From Lentisphaeria bacterium (GTDB lineage Bacteria; Verrucomicrobiota; Lentisphaeria; Victivallales; Victivallaceae), in contig CP091727.1 of assembly GCA_022009855.1 (NCBI GenBank), forward strand, positions 3,658,001 to 3,722,000: a stretch of DNA of 64,000 nucleotides, written 5' to 3'. Positions 1 through 10,402 of the stretch are shown in pieces. The stretch's first letter is position 1. The number at the start of each line of letters is the position of its first letter. Below the pieces are notes generated by a model, which was not told the origin of the DNA, did not search any database, and was given only the letters and a program-made list of their open reading frames with translations. Both the position numbers and the translations under genes were made by a program.

Positions 1-210
1 TATATTATATCACGAAACTTGATAGAAAACAAATGGAATTTAAATTTTCCGGGATGAAAAGGGGCGAATTCGGCGAGGAGAAGTGGGGGAGGGGAAAAGA
101 GGACGATCGCAAATGGAACGCTTTTTATTCAGTGCCGACAGGTTTGGCGGCGTGAGATGGCTTCCGGGATGCCGTTTTGGGGGAGCGACGGCGGCACTCT
201 GCCCGGAGCC

Positions 211-257
211 TCCCGGAATGCGGGATGGAAAACCATCCGTGTCGGCACATTCCGGGA
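211..257. terminator. Nested hairpin downstream of the sugar isomerase gene
   Basis: A perfect 10-bp outer stem (TCCCGGAATG at 211-220, CATTCCGGGA at 248-257) encloses a 6-bp inner stem (GGATGG 223-228, AAAA loop, CCATCC 233-238). It lies about 40 bp past the stop of the minus-strand isomerase gene, so a transcription-ending or 3'-protecting role is plausible. No T-tract follows on the minus strand, so it is not a classical intrinsic terminator. I see no gene in positions 1-298; the open frames there have no family resemblance. Confidence 0.4.
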
Positions 258-298
258 GTTTTGTCAAATCCGGTATCGGAGCACTCCCCGTCGGGGAT

Positions 299-1176
299 TT
301 ACGCGAAGAGGCGCTGCATTGTCCGGCAGATGTCGGCGATGCTGCTGTGGGTTCTCACCAGGATGGTTTCACACTGGATGCACTTCAGGCGTGGAGCGGT
401 TTTCAGCAGACCGACGACATGTGGCCAGTCGATATTGCCGCACCCCGGGGTTTTGTGCTGATCGTACTGTCCGATATTGTCATGGAGGTGGCAGGTGGTG
501 ATCTCCGGGTGGAGTTTTTCCAGAATGTGGTCATCCCACTGAAGCGGCGCCCAATCCTTCCAGCCGCCGACGGGGGCGCAGTCGTCGGCGAAACCGCGGT
601 CGCATTTCATGAGGTTTGCGTGGCCGGAGTCGTAGCAGATGCCGAGGCAGGGGGAATGGAAGTGATGAACCGCGTCGAGCAGTTTTTCCGGTGTGTTGTT
701 GGGGAACCAAATGTTTTCGATGGCGATGGTGATGCCGAGCTCCTCCGCGACCGGCAGCAGAACCTCCAGTGAGGCGAGGAGGGCGTCATGGAGCTGCTGG
801 AGGGAATAACCCCGCCATTCCTTTACGGCATTGCCGGTGTGGATGGTGATGCTGTCGACGCCGAATTCCGCCGTGATGCGGAGTGCGAGTTTCAGTCGGT
901 CGAGCATGGCACTGCGCAGCCGGGGATCGGGTACGTTGAGGTCTTCGTTGGTTCCGGAATGGCGCGTGCGCGTCGACGAAGGTCAGGCCGGCCTGGGCAA
1001 TCTCCTCTTTGAGTTGGGTTTTCAGGCGCGGATTCTGCATGCACTGGCTGATGAGCACATCGGAGAGCACCAGGTGGCGGGCGCCGTTTGCGGCGAACTC
1101 CTCCATGATGAAGGGACGCATTTTTTTCCGTGCAGAATTCGTAGTCGAAGAGATAGGTAATCGGAACCGGATACAT
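299..1176 (-). CDS. Sugar phosphate isomerase/epimerase family TIM barrel (two frameshifts)
   Basis: About 290 residues of the xylose-isomerase-like TIM-barrel superfamily. The start at 1176 (MYPVPITYLFDYEF) has an AGAGGA ribosome site 8 nt upstream. The frame changes near 1135 and near 955. The middle reads MEEFAANGARHLVLSDVLI and the long C-terminal part begins MLDRLKLALRITAEFGVD. Family features visible are IAIENIWFP (metal-binding Glu), CYDSGHANLM (Asp and His) and TCHLHDNIGQYDQH, the usual metal and substrate ligands. The substrate cannot be told from sequence. It is the last gene of a minus-strand group with the prepilin and the large hydrolase, so it probably processes a sugar that hydrolase releases (inference). 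No signal peptide, so cytoplasmic. Confidence 0.8.
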
Positions 1177-1290
1177 GATGAAATCCTCTTTTCTCACAAC
1201 CAAGTGGATAAATTTTAATTAACATATCATGATCCGGAGGAAATACAAATCTCTTTTGTGACGCGATGAGAAATCGTGTCTCCACGGCAA

Positions 1291-4200
1291 TCATAGGCGC
1301 CGGGTCAGCTCGTAGACCGCGATTACCCGCTCTCCTCGGAAGTTCTCCAGCTTGATCCGGTTTCCGGTAAAGGACACTTGTTCGAGACGATTTCCGTCGA
1401 AATCGAGGGCAAAGAGGGTGAAGCCCGTCAAATCGCGCCGGGAGGCCAGCGTGATCCTGCTCCGTTCCGCCAGCAGGGGCGGCCGCCCCCAGCGTTCGAC
1501 GATGGACAAACTGCCGTCGCGGAATCGCTGATCGGTGTTGAACACAGGGAAGAAGTGAAACAGCAGTATCCGCTCCGATTCCGCCAGCGGACGATTGTCC
1601 ATGGCAACAGCCGCAGCCGTCGTAAACTGCCGGTCCGACGCGATGGAGAATGTTTTGCCGGAAAGCGTTTTACCCGCCGGGAGAACAAACGCCTCCGCCG
1701 TCGGCGCGGCAAGTCGGAACGTGCCGTTTTTGACATCCCACTCCATCTCCCCGGTGGAGCTTTGGAACTTTCCTGCTCGATCACACGGCGGCTGACGACC
1801 TTCTGCGCCGCGAGACTGTGCAGTACCTGCCAGTCGTCACCGGCTTCCGGCAGGCGGCTGATTCGCCTGCCGCTGCTGCGGATTACTGCCCGGGTTTGCG
1901 GGGGCAGGGGAAGCGTGCCGTCTTCCTCGTTGACGGCGCAGCCGATCCGGGAGAGCAGGGCGAGCTGACGGGTTCGGGCGGCGGAGTGGAAAATCTGCGA
2001 CCGCTCTCGATTCAGTTCCCGGTCCAGCTGAATGGCGAAGCAGTCGGGGGATTCCCGGAGTGCACCGCTGCGGAACAGCAGTGCGCCGAGCTGTTCGCCG
2101 AGCCGGACCAGCGGATCGTGCACATCGTCGAAGCAGGTGCGCACTCCTTGTTTCTTCGCATAGGCGGAATCTCCGACATGAGAGTAGGCGAAGCGGTTCA
2201 GCGCATCCCATCCCTGCAGCGCCGCAAAGGCGGCGGTGAGGAGTGAGCCTTCGCTGCTGGTCGGATTGGGATTGACGAAACACCACTCCGACACCGTGAA
2301 CGGTTTGTCCAGAAGCTGCGTGGTCGCGATCATGCCGAGAGTGCCCATCGAGTGGGGAATGATGCTTTCCTGCGGCATGATCTGCATCGGCATCTGCCAG
2401 CGTTTGCCAGGAAAGCTCGGATGCCCCCAGTAGGCGTGATTGTCGATGTAGTCATAGCGGCGCCGGAGGAGAACGGAATTGTAGTTGTGGCACATGTTCT
2501 GGTCGGCCAGCAGAATATTGCAGGGCAACGAGCGGAGGAAGGTGTGCATTTCGCGGTAGAATCGGTCATGGAGTTCCTCCAGAAATCCATTGTAGTGCTC
2601 CTGCTTTTCCGGCAGGCCGCGTCGTTTGCAGTAGGCGGAGAACTCTTCCGCAAATCTTTTTTTCAGGAACGGATTGTTTTCCCGCGCGTCACGGGCGAGT
2701 TCATTTCCGATGAGGGTGTCTTCGTTGAGCAGGTTGATCGTGATGAACTGCGGATCCTCCCGGTATGCCAGTTTCGTATGGGGATTGACGTGGTTGAGGA
2801 AGTTGGCGGTGAACCGTTTGAGGTTCTCCCGGGCCGGCGGATGGACAAAGCAGAGCATCTTGTATTCGATGCCGCGGAATCCCCTGCCGCCGCATCCCGG
2901 GATGTCTCCGGGACGGATGGCGCGGGAGATGAAGAGATCGGTTGTGACATAGATGCCGCGTTTTTTTAAGTTCAGCCAGAAAGAAGTCCAGCTTCGCCAT
3001 CGCGTCCGGATCGAGCGAGGTGCCGCCGCCGCCCTCGTTCCGCCGGACGATCCAGTTGTCGAAGTGGTGAATGCGGAGCAGATTGTACCCCCGCCTGGCC
3101 AGGTCGTCCGCAACGAACACCGCATGTTCGGCGGAAGGGATGTTGGCCTGGCCGCAGACATTGGTGCCCCAGAAACGAATCGCTTTCCCGGGATGTTTTT
3201 CCAGAACGAATTTGTCGTTGTCGGCGATCACCCGGCCGAATTTTCCGGCGGGGGCGTCGTTGAGGAAGGAGAAATCGAGCAGGGTTCCGCTCTTGATTTT
3301 TTTGTCGGAAAACGGCTTGAGTTCCGAAGAGGCCTGGATGGTCACCGGCTGGTTGCCGACCTGCTTCCGCTGTTCGATTCCCGGCAGCGGTGGACGGTCG
3401 GAAAAGGTGACCGCGGGAATCATCCAGACCGATCTGTCGTTGCTTGTGAAGGTCAGGCGAACCACCGGCTTCTCCGCCAGCTTGAACGCAGTGGAGTAGA
3501 GCGAAACCCGGCCGGAATTATTTTCGCCGCGCCATCCGGTTTCCGCTTCGGGAACCGTCTTGTATCCCCAGAAGTTTTTCCGTGTTGACGCCGGGCGTCA
3601 CGGAGAAGGTGTCGCTGCTGCCGTCGCCGTACTCCACCCGGACGTTTCCCGCCGGGGCGCTCCGGTCGACCCAGGCGCAGCCGTTGAGCAGGTAGAGGTA
3701 GCGGTGAACCTGCCGGTTTTCCGGCAGTCTGACCGCGAGGGCTTCCGGCAGCCAGGGACGCTGCCGGCCGCGCAATACGATGGTTGCCCGGCCGGCGTTC
3801 TTTCTTTCGTCGAGAATGCGGTAGAGGACGCCGTTGGCGTTCATTTCACCGGCCGGGAGCAGCCGCATGTCGTTTTCTTTGCCCTGATCGGTCCAGCCGC
3901 CCCGGCGGTCGTTTCCCGTCTCGTCGCTGAGTCCCATATTCACGATTCCGGCGAGGTCAACCGGAATGCTCTGATAGGGGATGAAGCGGAATCGCAGTTT
4001 GAGCGCCCCCTCCTGAAGCATTTTCCCATTGTTGTGAAACCAGAAACGGAGGGAGATGGAGTTGGAATTCCAGTTGCGGTTGTCCTGAATCTGCAGGCGG
4101 ACCCTATCCGACTCGATGTGGAGGGTTCCTGTCTCCAGCATCAGTACGACTTTGCGGAAGCGGAAGGCGAAGGAGGTCCCTTCCTGTTTCCGAGGGCTCA

Positions 4201-4610
4201 CTTTGCGGCCGTCGCAGAGCAGACCGGTCTGCCGGACAAGGTTCAGCGGCAGCCGGGCGGTGAGCGCGACAAGTTCCGTCGGCACTCCGCCGGCGGAGCG
4301 GACTGTCGCGGAAAATTCCAGCGACTGAGCCGCGGTGCGGCGCAGCTCCTCCCGGAGAGAGAGGGGCCGCCGGGGACGTTGAATTCTCCGTCGAACACCA
4401 TCGGTCCGGAGGCGGGGAAGGGGTGGTTTTCAGCAGGAAATTTTCCGGCGAGACCCGGGTGGCGCGCCAGCCCGGCGCAAAATGGATGATCTGGAATCCG
4501 AGATTGCCGATGGAGAAACCGCCGTCTTTCTGTATGGAAAATTCTTCGGCGGATGCGGAGACGCCGGTCAGGAGAAGCAGTTGCAACAGAACTGGCAGGA
4601 GATGTTTCAT
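1291..4610 (-). CDS. Large secreted glycoside hydrolase, clan GH-A-like (four frameshifts)
   Basis: About 1105 residues once four frame changes are joined (near 4250, 3500, 2965 and 1730). It opens with a signal peptide (MKHLLPVLLQLLLLTGVSASA) behind a GAGGAAG ribosome site. Residues of roughly 25-430 look like beta-sandwich modules. A TIM barrel follows, starting GKAIRFWGTNVCGQANIPS and RRGYNLLRIHHFDNW, typical of GH5-like enzymes. INLLNEDTLIGN places a candidate acid/base Glu after Asn, and KPFTVSEWCFVNPN a candidate nucleophile Glu, as clan GH-A requires. The C-terminus (ending YELTRRL) looks like a further beta-sandwich. The substrate is unknown. The gene sits directly downstream of a prepilin-like gene and upstream of a sugar isomerase, all on minus. 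The exact GH family is not assignable by eye. Confidence 0.75.
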
Positions 4611-4682
4611 ACGGAGAGCTTCCTCGGGATTTTCTGTGAGAGATTTTTATTGTACAGGGGGTTCTGTTTTTTCCATTGCCGC

Positions 4683-5442
4683 TCAGGGCGCCGGCAGAAG
4701 GAGACCGGCGCCGGAGATCACCACGGTGTAGCCGATCTCATGCAGTTCCCGCAAATTGGCGGAGGCGGCGTGACCATCCATATAGGAGAGATTGGTCAAA
4801 TGTCCGGACGCGTGTCCTAGTACAGTGCCGCTGTAGTTGAGTTCGGCGGTCGGGGCGAAGCACCAGTAGCCCATGCCGGGACGTGAGGTGCTGTGCTGGC
4901 CGCGCCGGACATCGGAGAGAATCAGGGTCTTCGTCGGTGCGCGCATTTTGCTCAGAGTATAATAAACCGCATCCTGCGGGGCTTTGGCGTAGTTGCCCTG
5001 TTCCGGAATCTTCGGCGTATAATAGGTGCTTTTTTCCCTGATTGTAGAGAAACACGGAGATTGTCGTAAAGTGCTGTGAGGTATAATCCAGCGGCAGAGG
5101 AGCGGAGGCGCATTGGAACTGGCCGAAATTGTTGATGTACTTGTTTCTGAGGTAGAACGGGGCGAAGAGACCTTTTCCTGCGGTGCTCTGATCGGAGACT
5201 GCCACCCAGTTGCGGTAGTCGTTGGCGTACATGAGCAGGCTGACCGTGATCTGCTTGTGGCGGGAGAGGCAGTCTCCGGTTCTGGCGCGCTCTCTTGCCT
5301 GATTGAGTGCGGGCAGCAGCATGGCGGCGAGAATGGCGATGATCGCAATTACGATGAGGAGTTCAATCAAGGTAAAATGTATACAACTCCAGAACTTGAG
5401 CCGGGAGGGGGAGGTGGCGGGGTGTGTTGCAGATTTTTCCAT
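4683..5442 (-). CDS. Prepilin-like protein with N-terminal methylation motif (one frameshift)
   Basis: About 252 residues. The start at 5442 (MEKSATHP) has AAAGGA upstream. The N-terminal hydrophobic helix is CIHFTLIELLIVIAIIAILA followed by AMLLPALNQARERAR, the type IV pilin/pseudopilin signature. The rest is a C-terminal globular domain ending in the NYSGTVLGHASGHLTNLSYMDGHAA region that is standard in Lentisphaerota/Planctomycete prepilin-like proteins. The frame changes at the A6 run (T6 at 5030-5035 on plus): adding one A joins YNQG to STYYTPKIPEQ. The residue before Phe is His, not the usual Gly of a PilD site. It lies just upstream of the 1291-4610 hydrolase. Its role is unproven; inner-membrane anchoring or secretion-system coupling is inferred. 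Confidence 0.85.
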
Positions 5443-5505
5443 CGTCAAATCCTTTCCGTCTTTGGTTTCTCTGTGGATAATATAGATGAATTCAACGGAA
5501 AAACC

Positions 5506-5536
5506 TTGAAAAAATATTCATGCGGCTATATTTTTT
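5506..5536. promoter_or_regulatory. Inverted repeat in the AraC/prepilin divergent control region
   Basis: AAAAAATAT at 5509-5517 and ATATTTTTT at 5528-5536 form a 9-bp inverted repeat with 10 bp between. TTGAAA (5506-5511) and TATATT (5527-5532) could form a plus-strand promoter with a short 15-bp spacer. The region between the two divergent genes is otherwise AT-rich compared with its surroundings. A regulator site is a reasonable guess, not shown. Confidence 0.35.
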
Positions 5537-5670
5537 GTCAAAAAAGAGATTTTCAATGTAGCGTCGGCAGAGAAGCCGGACGGATGAGAAATCCGGTTGT
5601 CGCGAGAGATTCTCCGATTGGGGAACTGTTCCGCCGGAGTATTCTTCCGCCGCAGAACAGGAGGATTGCC

Positions 5671-6551
5671 ATGGCGTTGTATTCCAGACGGCGGACCACG
5701 CGGGTCCGGACACATAAGGCGTTCCGTTCCCGCCGGGAGTTTTTCGAGGAGAAAATTGCGCTGCGCTGCATCAGTACCCGCCACCGGATGGATGAACCGC
5801 TGCATCAGCACGACTTCACCGAACTGGTGGTGGTTGCCTCCGGCAGCTGTCTGCACCGGGTGGGGGATTCCTGTACACGGGTTTCCCAGGGGAGGTGTTT
5901 GCCGTCGAACCCGGCACGTTGCACGGATACGAGCAGGTGGAGGATTTTCACATCTACAACATCCTTTATGATCCGGCGGTCCTGCCGCTGCACGATATTG
6001 AAACCAATTCCGGATACCGGGCGCTGTTTCTGCATGAGGAGCCCACGGCGCATCTGCTGCTCGACGAGCCGGAACTGGCGGCGATCTCTCTGAAACTCGA
6101 ACAACTTCACGATATTCTGGAATCCGACCTGGCAGGACGCCACTTTCTCGGTGTCGCCCGTTTCATGGAGATCATTTTTCAGCTCGCCGACTACTTTTCT
6201 TCCCTCGGACCGCGGGCCGGGCGGCCCGATTCGGTCGTGCTGGAGAAGATTCTCAGCTACATGGAGCAGCACTACATGCACGAGATCACTCTTGCGGCGC
6301 TTGCTGATTACGCCTTTCTTTCTGTGAGCACACTTCACCGGCTGTTCATCCGGGGGACGGGGCAGTCGCCGATGCGTTTCCTGAATGCGCTGCGGATCAA
6401 TAACGCCCGGCGGCTGCTGCTGAATTCGCCGATGCCGGTTTCCGGAGTCGCCCGTGCGGTGGGATTTGCCGACAGCAATTACTTCTCTTCCTGTTTCCGG
6501 AAACAGGTTGGCTGCACTCCATCGGAATTTCGGGAAACTGCGCTGCGTTGA
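5671..6551 (+). CDS. AraC family transcriptional regulator (one frameshift)
   Basis: About 293 residues. ATG 5671 is chosen because AGGAGG lies 7 nt upstream. Residues ~1-150 are an AraC-type cupin ligand domain (MDEPLHQHDFTELVVVASG, then VFAVEPGTLHGYEQVEDFHIYNILYD). Residues ~195-290 are the double helix-turn-helix (HEITLAALADYAFLSVSTLHRLF and GVARAVGFADSNYFSSCFRKQVGCTPSEFR). The frame changes at GGGG near 5891; one more G joins CTRVSQG to EVFAVEPG. It is divergent from the prepilin/hydrolase/isomerase group and probably controls it in response to a sugar (inference from position). Confidence 0.88.
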
Positions 6552-6755
6552 GAGATCGGAGGGACGCTGTTGCAGGCAACTGCGGCTTTGCCGACGGCCT
6601 CCTTTCTCCACGGATGAGCTCCTGCCGACTGTTTGCCATGATGATTCCAGGCTGTTCTGATCCAAAGTGACGTCGGCCTGTCCATCTTTCCGAACAGGGG
6701 AAATCGCGGATTCAATCTTCTACATGAACTGTCAACGATTTTTTCATTTCCTCCC

Positions 6756-6782
6756 TTGACATTGAGAAAAAATAGGTATAAT
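6756..6782 (+). promoter_or_regulatory. Promoter of the LacI-GH9 operon
   Basis: TTGACA at 6756-6761 and TATAAT at 6777-6782 match sigma-70 consensus fully, with a 15-bp spacer (slightly short). The predicted start point falls at about 6789, inside the operator palindrome just downstream. Confidence 0.75.
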
Positions 6783-6786
6783 AAAA

Positions 6787-6806
6787 AAATAACAACGTTG
6801 TTATTT
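6787..6806. promoter_or_regulatory. 20-bp perfect palindromic operator (LacI type)
   Basis: AAATAACAACGTTGTTATTT is an exact palindrome with the central CG dyad characteristic of LacI/GalR family operators. It overlaps the predicted transcription start and lies 20 bp before the regulator ATG, so autorepression of the LacI-GH9 operon is the natural reading. Confidence 0.8.
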
Positions 6807-6826
6807 GAGGAAAGCGATTCTTTGTC

Positions 6827-7913
6827 ATGGTGACGATCAAGGATATTGCGCGGGAGGCCGGGGTAAGCTACTCGACGGTATCTGTTGCTCTGGGGAACCG
6901 GAAGACAAAACTTCCGCTGTCGGAGAAAACACGCGAGAAAGTGCTTGCTGCGGTGCGGAAACTGGGGTACCGTCGGAATGCCTTGGCCGGACAGATCCGC
7001 ACCGGAAAAAACTTGGAGTCTCTCGTTTGCCAGCGCAATGCTCGAGCAGGAATATGTCACCGGAATTCTGCTTGGCGTCATGGAGAAGGCTGATGAACTG
7101 GGATATTCGGTCAAGATCTGTCGTGTCCCGCGGGAAAATCCAGAAGCCGTTTACGACCGGATGCTGGAAAACCGGCAGGACGCCATCATTGCCGTCAACG
7201 AATTGCCCGGAATCGACTATCTGCTGAAGGCGGCGCGGCAGCTGCAGATCCCGGTGGGGTGCGCCGACTGCAAAAGTGATGCCGGTTATGACGTCTGTGT
7301 CTATTCTGACGACTGCCGGGGCGTGGAGGAGTCGGTGCGCCGCCTCTATGAGCTCGGCTGGCGTGATTTCACTTTCCTTTCAGAACAGCAGGCGGAACGG
7401 CATTATGTCATTCCGCGGCGGACAGGGTTCCTGAATGTGATGAAGGAGTTGCAGCTCCCTGTCGGCAGGGAGTTTTCGCGCTGGCAGATTGAGGAGATGC
7501 TGCAGTTTGCTCCGTCGCCGCGTGCGGTGATCTGTTCTTCCGACGGCGTTGCGTTGCACTTTCTGATCGAAGCGCAACGTCGAGGATTCCGCATACCCGA
7601 AGAGTATGCGGTGATCGGATTCGGCAATCTGAGTTTCGGCCGCGAGTGTTGTGTCCCCACACTCTCCACCGTTTCGCAGAACTACGAGCAGATCGGCCTC
7701 TGTGTGGCGGAAAAGCTGATTTCCCGGCTGGAGACGGGGAGTGTCCCGGCGGAAAGCTGCCGTATTCCGACGAGCGTTATTCTGCGGGAATCGACAGGTC
7801 GGATGCCGGCGTCGGGGAAAGAGTGCGCGGGGAATTTCGATGCCGGGTCCGCCGGCGGCGATCCATCGTTCGAATGCGGAATTGCACCTGTTGTGATTCG
7901 AGGAGATCAATGA
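6827..7913 (+). CDS. LacI family transcriptional regulator (one frameshift)
   Basis: About 361 residues. The N-terminal helix-turn-helix is textbook (TIKDIAREAGVSYSTVSVAL then LSEKTREKVLAAVRKLGYRRN). The periplasmic-binding-protein-like ligand domain follows in the next frame from about 7010 (EYVTGILLGVMEKADELGYS to VPTLSTVSQNYEQIGLCVAEKL). The C-terminal tail is unusually long after the typical end. ATG 6827 is the first start after the promoter and operator. The stop TGA overlaps the ATG of the GH9 gene (ATGA at 7910-7913), so the two are translationally coupled. The likely effector is a sugar released by GH9 action (inference). Confidence 0.9.
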
Positions 7914-9543
7914 AAAAAGAACGTACAGGCATCCGGGGAATCCGGATCAATCAGGCGGGATATCTGCCGCGCGCCCCGAAGCTGGCGGTGGTGGAAGCTC
8001 CTCCGGTCGAAGAATTTGAACTCCGTACCATCGGGGAAGAGGTCATCTGGAAAACGGTACTGCGAAAGAAGCTGATGCGATGCGACGGACGAACCGTCGC
8101 TGATTTCAGCGAAATCACGGCTCCTGGAGATTATTGCGTCGTCTGCGGCGAACGGGGCGGGGACTATCGGGAGAATTCCGGAGATGGATACGAGAGTTAT
8201 TACTTCGTCATCCGTCCGGAGGTATACGATCCGTCGGCGCGGTTGATGGCGGAATATTTTCGCTGGCAGCGCTGCGGTTCGGAACTGGGCTGGGCCGGGC
8301 GGTGTCATCAGGATCCGGTTCCGCTGGTCGGGACTGGACGATTTCTCGACATGCGAGGCGGTTACCATCAGAGTTGTGATCTTCGCTGCTGGTCGGACGG
8401 CATCTCGCTGAGCTTGCTGGGACTTCTTCACTTCGCGGAACGGGAACATCCGCCATGGGATCGCGGGCAGCTTGCGGAGGAACTGCGCTGGGGATGTGAA
8501 TACTTCCTGAAACTGATCGCGCCGGAAGGGTTTTTGTACGATTCTCAGTTTGTTCCGATCGGCTGGGGGCCACGTGACTATTACAATGTGCCGGCAAATC
8601 TGGGGGCGCACTGCAACACGGTGCTGCTGTTGGCCGGGGCGGCTCGCTGTTTCCGGGAGTTTGATCCGAATTTTGCCCGGCATTGTGAGGAAGGTGCGCG
8701 AAAAATCCATCGTTTTCTTGAGGACCCGGAAAATTTCCGGACCCCTTACGTTCCTCCTGTGAAAAATCTTCCCCGAGGAACGCAGGGGGAACATTTCTAT
8801 TTTCAGAGTACGCGCGACTCCGCGGGCGGCCTCTGCGGGCGGATCGCGGCGGCGCTGGCGCTCGGAGCGCGTGAGATCGCCTTTGCCCTGGTGCCGCAGC
8901 TGCTGGAACTGCTGACGCCGGAAGGCTATTTCCGACAGGACGCGGCAAGCGCGGAAGCCGGGTTTTCCGATTGCAGTTACGGCCACGCCGGCACAGGGGA
9001 TTTCGTGTTGTTCGATCTGCTTGAAGCGGGATTTGACCAGCCGGAAAAACTTGTCGAATCCGTTGCCGCCTGCGCTGCTTTTCAGGAGCGGCTTCTGGCG
9101 GAGGCCGGTTGGGAATCCATTCCGCGCTTTTTTCTTCGACAGTTCCGTGGGAGAAAACAGGACGCAGCAGGGGGAGCGGTTCCGTGCGGGCACTGCATTC
9201 GGCGATCTTCTGGCTGCGCGCCGCCCGGTTGCTTGAGAAACCGAAATACCGGGAGTACGCTCAACGTTGCTTCGACTGGATTTTCGGGGCCAATCCGGAG
9301 GAGGCGAGCTACATTACCGGTGTCGGTTACAACCAGAAACGCAATCCGGTGTTCGGGCAGTTCTTCCCCAGTACGCCGCAAATTCCTGGCGGAATTCACC
9401 ATGTGATGAACGGCGAGTATGACATGCCTTCGGTCGGAATGGCCCTGTGGGCAGTCGCCCTGTTCAAACAGGAAATGGGAGGGTGCGAAACCGGATCATC
9501 CGGAGCTCTTGCTGATGACGGCGGAGCAGGCAAGTGCGAATGA
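7910..9543 (+). CDS. Glycoside hydrolase family 9-type enzyme, cytoplasmic (frameshifts near 9130 and 9190)
   Basis: About 545 residues. The N-terminal Ig-like domain starts IRINQAGYLPRAPKLAVVEA, the hallmark NQ-GY opening of GH9 (CelD-type) proteins. The (alpha/alpha)6 catalytic barrel follows, with GGYHQSCDLRCWSDG at the position of the catalytic-Asp loop. The end reads FDWIFGANPEEASYITGVG and VMNGEYDMPSVGMALWAVALF, where the Glu after Asn-Gly is the candidate acid. GH9 enzymes are mostly endo- or exo-glucanases, some cytosolic exo-beta-glucosaminidases or cellodextrinases. There is no signal peptide, so this one probably acts on imported oligosaccharides. It is coupled by ATGA to the upstream LacI gene. 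Confidence 0.8.
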
Positions 9544-9688
9544 GCGCTTCCACGTGAAATCCCGCGGCAAAAATCGACGTCTGGTGGAGACAGGAAATCG
9601 ATGGGGCTCGGGCGGGGGATTGCGGCGTCCTGTTCCGCCACCGTTTTCGGCGAAGCGGCGACTTGCTCCTCTTCTGCTGACGGGACGG

Positions 9689-9723
9689 CAAAAAAATCCC
9701 GCGGAATTTCTTCTGCGGGATTT
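9689..9723 (-). terminator. Intrinsic terminator of the rubrerythrin gene
   Basis: A perfect 9-bp stem (AAATCCCGC 9694-9702, GCGGGATTT 9715-9723) with a 12-nt loop ends in seven A on plus (9690-9696), i.e. a U-tract on the minus transcript. It lies 20 bp past the rubrerythrin stop. Confidence 0.85.
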
Positions 9724-9742
9724 CGGAAACTTGCGCTCGGAA

Positions 9743-10279
9743 TCAGTAGTTCTGCGCCTCGATCTCGAAGAAGGCCTTCGGATGCTTGCAGACCGGGCAG
9801 ACCTCCGGTGCCTTTTCGCCGATGTAGATGTGACCGCAGTTGCGGCACTCCCAGCGCTTCTCGCCGACCTTGACGAAAACTTCACCCTTCTTGACATTTT
9901 CAAGCAGCTTGAGATAGCGCTCTTCATGACGCTTTTCAATCGCGGCGACGCGTTCGAAGGCGCGGGCGATCGAGTCGAATCCCTCTTCCGCCGCTTCTTT
10001 GGCGAAGTTCTTATACATCTCGGTCCACTCCTCGTGCTCCCCGGCCGCGGCGGCGGTCAGGTTGGCCATGGTGTCGCCGAGGCCGCCGAGTTCCTTGAAC
10101 CAGAGTTTGGCGTGTTCCTTCTCGTTGTTCGCAGTCTGCTCGAAGATCGCGGCAATCTGCTCGTAGCCCTCTTTCCGGGCGACCGAGGCGAAATAGGTGT
10201 ACTTGTTGCGGGCCTGCGATTCACCGGCAAACGCGTATGCGAGGTTTGCGGCGGTTTTGCTGTTCTTGAGATCTGCCAT
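9743..10279 (-). CDS. rbr: Rubrerythrin
   Basis: 178 residues, intact. Residues 1-135 are the four-helix ferritin-like di-iron domain with the repeated Glu/His ligands (FAGESQARNKYTYFA, NEKEHAKLWF, GEHEEW, AIEKRHEERY). The C-terminal rubredoxin-like domain has two zinc-ribbon-type Cys pairs (WECRNCGHIY and CPVCKHPKAFF) that hold one Fe(Cys)4. Rubrerythrins reduce hydrogen peroxide in anaerobes using NAD(P)H-derived electrons; it is cytosolic. It has its own terminator, and no redox partner gene lies beside it. It is one of the few genes of its size here without a frame change. Confidence 0.96.
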   Translation of the reverse strand: MADLKNSKTAANLAYAFAGESQARNKYTYFASVARKEGYEQIAAIFEQTANNEKEHAKLWFKELGGLGDTMANLTAAAAGEHEEWTEMYKNFAKEAAEEGFDSIARAFERVAAIEKRHEERYLKLLENVKKGEVFVKVGEKRWECRNCGHIYIGEKAPEVCPVCKHPKAFFEIEAQNY

Positions 10280-10402
10280 TTTTCATTCTCCTTCGGTTGT
10301 ATTTGCGTTCCGCCTCTCCGGCGGATCCGTCTCGTTGTTTAACATAGCGGGAAAAGCGGAAAAAGCAAATCAAAAATCAGTAATTATTATTAAAAATATG
10401 TT

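Noticed and set aside
7907..9193. A 428-aa minus frame opposite the GH9 gene
   Set aside because: Antisense shadow; the plus strand carries the GH9 N-terminal and catalytic motifs.
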